Below, in pieces: positions 55,490-64,000 of a DNA stretch of 64,000 bases. This DNA is from Emydura subglobosa (lineage: Eukaryota; Chordata; Testudines; Chelidae). Below the pieces are notes generated by a model that searched no databases, was not told where the DNA came from, and saw only the letters and a list, made by a program, of their open reading frames with translations. Every line of letters begins with the position of its first letter. The first letter of the stretch is position 1. The position numbers and the translations under genes were made by a program. Where the stretch lies: contig ML679970.1 of the NCBI GenBank assembly GCA_007922225.1, forward strand, positions 21,006,290-21,070,289, written 5' to 3'.

Positions 55490-56030
55490 GCACCATGATA
55501 CTGTGAGTGAGTGAATCCCAAGAAGTTCACACAGTCAACTCAACCTGCATTACAACATCTGTGGTGCAGGGATTGGAAGCTAGTGTTCCTGAACTCCATC
55601 ACCTAAGTAGCGGTAACAGGAAAAGGTCAGCTGTCTGGGGAAGTAGCTGGCTCAAAAGAGCCCTTTGCTCTGGAAACCCATTCCCAGAGTGCAGGGTGAA
55701 GAGAGACTCACATATTTCTATCCCGTGCTGCAGGCGTGCAGGCTTTTCCTGCAGACGGTATCCTATTACCACGGCTGTGGGATCAGACTCCATGTCTGAG
55801 TTCAGTCTGATGGAATCCAGTGTAACTACCTCTACCAGGCTGGGACTTTTTTGCAAAGCTTCCAGCCAGCCCCTCCCAAATTAGCTTTTCTCCTCTAGCC
55901 TTTTCTTTGGCATGGAGCTTGAGCTGGCTCCACACTGATCTTTTTAGGATATTGTCCCACCAGCCAGCCAATTATTATTTATGTTCCAGTAGAGTTTAGA
56001 TGCTCCAGCTGAGAGCAGTTCCCCATGCGC
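55490..56030. other. Intergenic, no gene recognised
   Basis: Overlapping frames on both strands (55507-55884 and 55599-55856) have no recognisable domain. A (CA)n microsatellite follows at about 56030-56055. Confidence 0.5.
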
Positions 56031-56057
56031 ACACGCACACACACACACACACACAGC

Positions 56058-56369
56058 AAGGGCTTGTCTACATTGGCACTTATGCCGACAAAATTTTTGT
56101 CACTTTGGGGTGTGGAAAAAAACCACCCCGCTAAGTGACATAAGTTTTGCCAGCATAAACGCTAGTGTGGACAGTGCTATGTTGGTGGGCAAGCTCTCCC
56201 GCTGACATACTACAGCCCCTCGTTTAGGTGGTTTTATTATGGCGGTGGGAGAGCTCTCTCCCGCCAATATAACGCGGCTACACTGGTGCTTATGCAGGCA
56301 AAACTTTTGTCGCACACCCGTGAGCAACAAAAGTTTTGCCAGCATAAGCGCCAGTGTAGACAAGCCCTT
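56058..56369. mobile_element. TIR-type MITE with strong inverted ends
   Basis: AAGGGCTTGTCTACATTGGC on the left mirrors GCCAGTGTAGACAAGCCCTT on the right. The inside has further inverted repeats around AAAACTTTTGTCGCAC and AACAAAAGTTTTGCCAGC. It lies next to a CA microsatellite and shares blocks with the elements at 5497 and 15205. Confidence 0.85.
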
Positions 56370-56462
56370 GACAGTCCCTGCCCCAAAGAGCTAACTATCT
56401 CAGGAGACAAGATGGAAAAAGGAAGGTTTATGATGGAGGGAAACTGAAGCATAGAGAAGCTA

Positions 56463-57600
56463 AGGTCCAGGTCCACAAAATGGCATACTTAGGCATCGCA
56501 ACACTAGGCACTTTTAGGCACCTAGAAAATCACTGGAACAACAGTGGGATCCACAAACCCTGGTTAGGCACCTGGGCTCCCCATACAATGAATGGGGAGT
56601 GATAAGTGTCTTAGCATGTGATCCACACAGCCAGCACACTAGGCAGGGCTGCCTAAATTAGCCACTGCGAGATACTGACAAGAGGGGTGTGTCCTAAGCC
56701 CCTCACTGGTGCTTCTGTGCTTAAATCTGGGCTTCAGGGAGGTGCCCTGTGCTTGTGACTCACAGCCGGGAACCCCTCTCCTGCGTCAGGAGGTTTACAA
56801 ACCTTAGCCATTTGTTGCAAACATAAATGAGGGACCTCTCACTCCACACAAAGTGGCCAGGGGGAGGAAGACCTCCCTTATAATTTTTATCTCAGTGGTT
56901 AGGGGACTCAGATGAGATGTGGGAAACCTCCAGTTCAGATCCCCTTTCTGCCTAATGAGAAGGGATCCTCCACCTCTTGGGTGAATGCACTGGGCTATGA
57001 AGGATTCCCACTCTCTCTGGCCCAATAATATTTAATTATTTAATTTGACTAAAGAGGAATAACTCCAGTAGTAGAGAAGAGGGAGACCCACATCAAGACT
57101 ATTCCATAGCCCAGTGGCTAGGTCACTCACCTGAAAGATGGCAGAGCCCTATTCAAATCCCTTCTCCTCAGCAGGCAGAGTGGGGGCTTCCCACACATTT
57201 GGGTGGTGCTCAAACCACTGGTGTTCAAGTTATAAGGGAGGTCATTGCCATTCACCTCCTCTCCCCACACCCAGGGCTGTTTTGTGTGGAGTTAGGTGGC
57301 TTCTGAACATGCCTACTGGCTCAGGCCCAACAGACAAGATAGGTGCTCCTCTGCCAATCTTCCCCTGTTTGTGGGCCTAAGGTAGGAGATAGGCACCCAG
57401 ATGCCTAGAGGGAGGCAGCAGTGTGCATAGCCAAATGCAGAAAGGTAGGTGCCTAGAGAACTTTTACAGTAGAAAGGTGCCTACAGGGTTAGGTGGCGGC
57501 CATGGGATGGCAGGCGGTTTGTGGTTTGCAGTAGTGTCTAAAACTGGGACTTTGGCCCAGATCCACAAAGGGACATAGGTGCCTAAGTAACTTGCATTCA
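56463..57600 (+). repeat. Composite repeat with two tRNA-like SINE heads
   Basis: Two pol III-type promoters are visible: A-box near 56887-56898 with B-box-like AGTTCAGATCC at 56932-56942, and A-box TAGCCCAGTGG at 57107-57117 with B-box-like TATTCAAATCC at 57150-57160. The outer flanks carry direct copies of a GGTCCAGGTCCACAAAATGG / GGCCCAGATCCACAAAGGGA motif. The structure looks like a dimeric or tandem tRNA-SINE within a larger turtle-type repeat. Confidence 0.6.
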
Positions 57601-57609
57601 GCAGGTCGG

Positions 57610-58960
57610 TAGCAGAGTCAGGAGCTGAACCCAAAGCTCTTGAGTCCTAGTCTAAAGCCTGAACTGCAAAAGCCATCATTCTTCTCTTGTGGCCTTTGAT
57701 GATTTATTATTGTTGATGCAACCTGGATGGAGCAAGCTGAGGTGCTGCTAATCATTTCAGTACTGGCTCCCCTCTCAGGTTACCACTGTCCATGCAGAAT
57801 GGCTGCAGAGCAAAACACAGCAGCATTGGATTGCTCCCTTTTTCTTCTCTGTCCCCACTGCTACTGCCATCAACAAGGGGCTGTGTTAGCATAGACCAGC
57901 CACTGGCATTTTTACCTCCATGTCTTCTAACCTGCACAGATATATCTAGACAACAGGATGATGCTGTTCAGACAAAGCCTTGCTGTCTACAGGTGCCTGG
58001 GGCTGTCTCTTGACTTGGATAACCCCATAATTACATAAATAATCTAAATATAAATTGACTTGCTAAGATTTCACCATAGTCAATTCCATTGTTACTGAGA
58101 GTCTGTGCTAACTGCTGTTTGGGGGCATTGAAGTGGGAGTTGGATTTACTGACTGATAGAGCATTTATTTCCTACTTTCTAGCTGGGCTCAAAGGGTAAT
58201 TGAGAGGGCTGGTGTGGTGCCCGGTATAGAGGTCTTGGTGTGTGTGTACAGGATACAGCTATGCTGCCTTCAGCTGATAATGGTGGTTTTGGCACATGCC
58301 CATTTTTAAGTATCTCTGTGTGTGCTGGGCTGTGGAGGAAAAGAGCTCATTAATGTCCAGTTTCTCCATACATGAAGAAAATGGATAGACAGCTCAGGAG
58401 TTTGTCAGATGTAGCACTAGAATCTGGGAAGGAAAATTGAAGGGTCTTGATATCTCACAACCCATATTCCTGGCCTGTCTGAAAGAAATTGGTCTTTATA
58501 CATGCAAAACATGCAGGCAGAAATGCTGCTCTCTGTAGAGCCCTGGTTTCTGCCATGATAACAGATGATGCTCCCAATCCTGCAAGATGCAGAGCCAATG
58601 TACTTCAATGCAAGTAGGATTGTGACAGTGACTTATGAGAGCTGAATGCTCAGCATCACAGGATGAGATTGAAAACAGCCATGCCAAATGTTGGAACAAT
58701 TTGCTGTGACCTCCCCCTGGATTGCCAGGAGTTGAAGGTTGGGTTGTAGGTCACTGGAAAAGGTATTTTCCACAGATTTGCAGTAAGGTCTGAGATTTGC
58801 TCTGTGATCCTAATGTAACAATATTCTGACAAGCTCCCAGGCAAACGTGATTTTTCTGTAGAATTCCTGAAATGTTAGTAATTGGAGCTCAGTTATTAGT
58901 AATATTTTGCTTTTCTCTAGTGGCCTCCACTAGAAACAGTCAAAGTATGTCACAAACATG
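57610..58960. other. Intergenic, no gene recognised
   Basis: A hairpin-repeat fragment may lie near 58570-58640. No coding or RNA gene is supported. Confidence 0.45.
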
Positions 58961-58964
58961 TAAT

Positions 58965-59160
58965 AATAATAATATTTAGCCTCTTACATAGCAGTTTTCA
59001 TGAGTAGATCTCCAAGTGCTTTACATCCTTATCCTCACATTACAGATGGGGAAACTAAGGCAAAAGGAGGCAAAGGGACTTGCCCACGGTCACCAACAAA
59101 TGAGTGGCAGAATCCCTGAATCTTGGGTTCATGTGCTATCCACACTGCCTCCCCTGTATG
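58965..59160 (-). repeat. MIR/CORE-SINE-like copy
   Basis: It shows AGTGCTTTACATCCTTATCC, TTACAGATGGGGAAACTAAG and CTTGCCCACGGTCACC in reversed MIR order, almost full length. Confidence 0.8.
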
Positions 59161-59164
59161 TATG

Positions 59165-60885
59165 ATTTCAACCACCAATGAACTATTTTTAATCCCCTGT
59201 GTACAAACAGGGAAACTGAGGCACAGAGATTAAGGGTTACATTTTCAGAGCCACTGAGCACCACAGCTCCAAATGGAATCAATGGGAGCTGCAGCTTCTT
59301 AGATGCAAGTTGAGTACCTAGAAATCAAGGCACTCAAAATTAATGGCTGCTTTGAAGTGTTGGCCCCATATTTTCAGAGGGATATGACTCCGTTAAATAA
59401 ACTCTGCTAGGGACCAGATGGAACTTGATGTACAAAAGTTTGACTGATGCTCACCAATTCCCAGGGATTCTGTGAGGTTTACTTGATTAGTGTCTGTAAA
59501 GGAAGAGATCCTGCACTGATTGGCTAGAGAATGTATTTAGCATTATTAGCCCAGCAACAGATATCTTAGGGACATTTCCCACTAGCTTACTTTTGCCTCA
59601 TCTTCCCCATATTTCTTCAGCCATATCTGAGATGGGGTCTAAGAAGACCTAATGCCAAGGGGCACAGGTTGTAAGGTGGCCCTTCTCTAATGCCCCTGCC
59701 CATAGGGCTTACAGATCTCTGACATGGGGGAAGGGGAGAAGGACCTCAGCTCTCTCACACAAACTCACAGGTTGTCCCCCACAAGCTGTGTCAGATTAAG
59801 CACAGATTCATTGATCCCTAAACTGTTGTGGGATGCAGAGCCCAACAAAACTTAGATTTATCTGGACACAAGCAAGGGTAGAAGGTAGGGAGACCAGCAG
59901 GGGCTGGGCCGCATTGCTCTCCTACTTTTTGTGTTTCACTTTGGACCAGTACCATTCTGTGTATTATGGTGGCATCATTTGAGCCCTGATGCATCATACA
60001 GTAGTGTGCTAAATTCAGTCACGGAGAGGACAAAGGCAGAAGAGCAGCCCATACAGCAGACCAAGCCCTGAGATAGCTGAGTCCATCCGAGAACTACAAC
60101 CCCCTTATCTGAGGAGAAAAGACATCCCCATCCGCCTAGGCCCTAGAAGCAGTAGTGGATGGTAGACACAGTCGGCCTGATTCTTCATCCCCTTACATAG
60201 GATTGTCACCAGTGAACTCCTGATTTATAATGAGGGAAATGTAGCAGCCACTAAGCACGTGTGTGTGTGTGTGTAATGGAGGACAGCACAAGGCATCTCT
60301 GTAAGTGACTGTGTGAGTGGGATAGGAGGTGCGTGTGTGAACAGGTTGCAGTCATAACATTACTGGTTTGGGAGTCGTGAAGATGGCAAGCAGCATGTGT
60401 TGTATGAATGAGTGGTGGGGGCAAGGATGAATGAGACAGAGAGTGGAGGGACAGATTAAGGAAATGGAGTTAAGGAGCCTCTTGACTGTGGAAGTTAGAA
60501 GAAAGTTGGGTCAAGACCCTCCATCATCCAATCCATGATGCCCTTGGGGGGAGAGGGGGTTGCTTCTGGGGAAAGATGACTGTCATTTATTTATTTAAAA
60601 AAGTCTTACAGGTGCTTTGGAACCATCAAACTGCAATAATTTTGTATGGAATCTGTTTTTTGTGCCTGTCTCCTCCCCCCCCCTGCCCCCGTTACCCTGG
60701 CAAAGACAACGTCTACCTGTGTCTTTACAGTGCCTATCACAACAGGGCCCCAGTCCACATAGTCTTTTTTAAGTGCTCCCACCTTACAAATGATAAACGC
60801 TAATAATCAGCAGAGAGCAAGCTGTGTTATGCGAACAACACTGAATATACTTATTCAAGGGCTGATCCCTAAAGAAAACAAGGAT
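59165..60885. other. Intergenic, no gene recognised
   Basis: A second partial MIR-like start (GGGAAACTGAGGCACAGAGA) lies at about 59210-59235, with a hairpin-repeat fragment at 59230-59380. Simple repeats are (GT)n near 60258-60274 and a C-run near 60675. Nothing coding is supported. Confidence 0.5.
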
Positions 60886-60889
60886 GTCC

Positions 60890-61050
60890 TTATGGTTGAG
60901 GCTTGGGACTAAGACTCAGGAGATCTAGATTCGGTTTCCTGACCTACTGCAGTCTTTGTGTGTGACTCGGCGAGTCATTTAATCTCCCTGTGCCTTAGCT
61001 CCCTGTCTGTAAAATGGGGATAATAGCACGGCCCATCTTAAATCTGTAAT
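60890..61050 (+). repeat. MIR/CORE-SINE-like copy
   Basis: The forward order GACTCAGGAGATCTAGATTC, GACTCGGCGAGTCATTTAAT, CTCCCTGTGCCTTAG, GTAAAATGGGGATAATAGCA matches MIR closely. Confidence 0.8.
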
Positions 61051-61713
61051 ACTTGAGGAGAAGAACTCAAACGGGCCAAAAATACCTAGATATTACCTGC
61101 CTGCATGGAGAAAACAATAGTATCAACTTTAAACATCACCAAGACAATGGGAGCAGCTTCAGAGGCATGAAGCCTGAAATCTTGTGCCCTCCAGGTTTTC
61201 AGAACTTTCCATGGGCTTACTCCACTTGCTCCCCACATTCACGCACTGCTCCTCCACGCCGCCTCTCAGGCCTCCTCTGGGCTTGCTCTTTGACCTAGTT
61301 AACAACCCCATATGTACAGAAATGGAGTCCTGTCCCCATCTTTGCTGGCGTCTGGGATAGATCTGGGAAGGGTTATATGGCCCCCTTTCCTTTCCTTGTT
61401 TCCCCTTTGTCTGATGGGCAGTGACTGTGGAAAGCAGAGTTGGGGATGGAGGCATGGCATGAAGGGCTGGGACAGACTCCCAGCTTCTGAGACACCTTTT
61501 CTGGACCTAAGGCAACAAGATACAGTTTGTTGTGAGATACTCTAGAAAGGTTACAAAATTACCATAAGAGGGCATGCGCTACTTCTAGAGTCAGTGGCAA
61601 GTAGCAAGGCGTGTTGTGTGTGTGGGGGGGGAAGCTGGTCACCTAATCTGGGATCCCTTCTCCCCTCCCAGAAAGCATGGCACCTTCCAGGGAGCCATCT
61701 GAAGCCCACTGTG

Positions 61714-62280
61714 CTATTCAAAGAGAGGAAAAGTGCAATGGGTGCAGGAGGAAAGAAGAGAAAATATGGAAGAGGGGGTGTTTCTATGCACAGAGGGGAG
61801 TAGAGCAGAGTGGAGGCCCGTGTTGGGGGGGCAGATGAGGGAAGGAGAGAGAGGATGTGGGGGCAGATAGGAGCAGGGGGGCAAAAGGGAACAGAAGGAG
61901 TGGGGAGAGATGGAAGTGGAGGGAGGTGAGGGTAGATAGGAACAGAACTGGAGAAGGCAGAAGGGAACAGAAGGGGTGTGGGCAGATAGAGGCGGAAGGG
62001 AGCGGAGGAGTGGGGCAGGAATAGAAGGGGTGGGACGTGGGGGCAGAAACAAAGGTAGGGAAGGTGCAGGGCAGACAGATGAAGGCAGAAGGGAGCTGGG
62101 GAGTGGGGGGCAGACGAGTGGAGGGGACGGGGTAGACAGGAAGGGGGAGGGGAAGGAAGGCGGTGGGGAGAGGGGATGTGGCGGGGCAGAGGGGAAGCGG
62201 AAGAGAGGTGGTGGGGCAGACGAGGCGGGAAAGAGGCAGTGGGGCAGGATGTGGGGGGCAGACGGAAAGGGGGGGGTTGC
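61714..62280. repeat. Purine-rich degenerate tandem repeat tract
   Basis: The + strand is almost entirely G and A, built of variants such as GGGGGCAGATAGGAGCAGG and GGCAGAAGGGAGCTGGGGAG. The 253-codon Pro/Ser-rich antisense frame is a product of this composition and is not considered a gene. It runs directly into a CpG island. Confidence 0.75.
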
Positions 62281-64000
62281 TAAATTTCCCCCGGCGCCGG
62301 CGTGGCGGAATTTGGGGCGGGGGGGGGGGACGCTGCTCCTCACGCAGGCGGGGCCGGGGGGGTGCAGTGGAGGGGCGAGGGAAGCTGCTTTCCTTTCGCC
62401 CCTGACTGCGGGGGAGGTTGCGGCGGGTCCCGCCCTCACCCCTTGTGGCGGGGAGTCGCCGCTTTCCCCGCTCACGCTCTGTGCCGCGCGAGCCCCGCAG
62501 CGCCCCCGCCCCTCCCTGTCCGCGAGCAGCGCCCGACGCCCACCTGCAGGGGCCGCAGCAGCTCCCGCTGCGCCCCGCTCGTGGCGGTGGGGTGGGTGTG
62601 GGGCATGACCCAGCTCAGCGCGCGCCGGGTGACAGCTGGCAGGTCACCGCCGTATCCTCCCCTCCCAGGTGGCTCGAGGCAGAGCGGGGGCGGGCCGCCT
62701 CGCTGCACACCCCACACGCGCCTTCCTGGGGGGGGGGGGGGGGGGGGTGGAGGCGGCTGAGAAGGCTAGTGATTTTTCTGCCCGCACGGCCCATGCCCTC
62801 TGCATCACCCCGGCCCGGCCCCCTGCCTGGGCAGTGCCTGCCTTCCCCAGGCGGAGCGCGTCGGAGGGGACCGAGTCCCCCGGTCCCCTCAGGAGCTGCA
62901 GTGCCTGCAGTGTGCCCCGCGCCCCACAAGCCGGGGGGAGGAGGGGGGCGCCGCCGCCCCCTGCCAGCATCACGTGCGGGGAGATGGGGAAAGTGCCCGC
63001 CCGCCTGAAACAAAAGGCTCAGCTCCGCCGTGTCCCAAATTGTCCTAAATTCACCCGCCCCCCAGTGGGACGCGCCGGGGGAGGTGGGACACGATCTTTC
63101 CCCTTTCCCCGGCAGCCCCATAGGGCAACCCGCATCACTCTGTCCGTCCCTCACTGCCGATAGAGCAGGTAGCGCGCCCCGTCCCGTGGGCATGGCGCAG
63201 GAGTGCCCAGACACCCACGCGGGAGGGGGAGTAGCCCCGCTTTGCAGAGCGACGCACCAGACAGCTCTCCCCCTCGCAGCATGGTCCCGGCGATACACCC
63301 CCCCCCGCCTCGCTCCCCCACGGATGCCCCGGGACTCCCCCAGTCTGCAGCCCGCAGCCCTGCACCCTCCCTCGACCGCGACGGTCCGGGGCTCCTGCCT
63401 CCCCAGACCCCTGTATTTTAATGTAAGCGCCAGCAGCGCCTCCGCAGGGGGAGAGGGCGGCTAACCATCCCCAGACACACATGGGGTGAGGCCGCTCAGC
63501 TGCCCGGTGGGGGGTCCCTATAGCAGCAGGGTCCTGGGCGCGGAGACCCCAATGCTTCTGCGAACCTCGGCCCCTCCATATCTGGCGGGGACCCCCATGG
63601 AAGCGTCTCGCCCGCTCCGTGCTGCTGCTGTCGACCACGTGAGGGCGTCCAGTGTGTTAGTTACAACAAATTAACCCCGGGCCAGCTCAGCCGCCGGGGA
63701 ACCCCGCCGCCCGCAGAGGGGACCCAGCCCAGGTCCCCCCTCTTCGCTACCCAGCACGTGGGGTGGTGGGGCCGGGTGCCTCCGCCTGGGCAGTCCAGAC
63801 CCCCCTATTCGGGGCGCCCCCCTCCTCTCTCTCTCCCCAGCATAGGGTGCGCCCTTTAAATCGCCTCTGGGGGACCTTTTTCGGGCCCAGGGCGCCCCGG
63901 CTGCAGGACAGCGGGATCAAGCACCGTCAGGAGCAGAGTTCTGCGGGGCCGCCTCGGCTCTGGGCTGTCGGGCCTGGGCACTAGAGCCCCGCAAAGGGGC
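62280..64000. promoter_or_regulatory. CpG island reaching the window end, gene unassigned
   Basis: This is very GC- and CpG-rich DNA with a 20-base G-run at 62728-62747, CACGTG at about 63637 and 63755, and a TTTAAA near 63856. Long frames occur on both strands in every phase, as expected from composition, and none resembles a known protein. A promoter and first exon of the neighbouring gene is plausible but not shown. Confidence 0.5.

Noticed and set aside
56880..57165. Functional tRNA genes
   Set aside because: The A and B boxes are imperfect and no cloverleaf with acceptor pairing could be drawn. SINE heads explain them better.
61714..62475. 253-codon antisense Pro/Ser-rich frame
   Set aside because: It is produced by the purine-rich tandem tract on the other strand, and has low complexity and no domain.
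62302..63638. Several frames of 100-230 codons on both strands
   Set aside because: They overlap in all phases in a CpG island where stops are rare, and no similarity or splice logic was seen.

Overview
This window is vertebrate nuclear DNA: long introns and intergenic DNA, CpG islands only at promoter-like places, and a dense layer of decayed transposable elements. The repeats recall a turtle (Testudines) genome: MIR/CORE-SINE-like copies, a CR1 LINE tail, non-autonomous hAT elements with 8-bp target duplications, small TIR elements opening with GTCTACACTG-type ends, tRNA-derived SINE heads, and a Ty3/gypsy element with Gmr1-like pol order. The turtle assignment comes from recognising these families and was not computed. 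There is no bacterial, plasmid, phage or CRISPR content.

The only protein-coding gene I can support is RAB7A on the + strand, a late-endosomal/lysosomal Rab GTPase. A CpG-island promoter lies at about 21.5-22.1 kb, with a non-coding exon 1 ending at 22004. A 21.2-kb intron 1 follows, then coding exons at 43246-43306, 45147-45273, 48110-48328, 49240-49368 and 49766-49861. All junctions are GT-AG and join into a complete 207-residue protein. The 3'UTR runs to a poly(A) signal at 51077-51082.

Upstream (1-21 kb) is repeat-rich intergenic DNA. Its centrepiece is a 5.5-kb LTR retrotransposon (9337-14878) with recognisable protease-like, integrase, reverse transcriptase and RNase H remnants. Integrase lies before reverse transcriptase, which is the Gmr1-type order. 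A 739-bp solo LTR from a second element is inserted in it in the opposite orientation, with TGTTGG/CCAACA ends and a 4-bp duplication. Both elements are dead.

Downstream of RAB7A (51.1-64 kb) lie a GC-rich minisatellite ending in a hAT-like terminus, an unassigned CpG island (54.06-55.1 kb) with a perfect CRE, a MITE and tRNA-SINE cluster (56-57.6 kb), MIR copies, a purine-rich tract (61.7-62.3 kb) and a second unassigned CpG island running to the window end. No exon could be assigned to either downstream island.

The most noteworthy items are the Gmr1-like element with its nested LTR, two TFEB/CLEAR-like E-box motifs in the RAB7A promoter, and the CRE plus X-box-like pair in the first downstream CpG island. 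I found no convincing undescribed multi-gene system.
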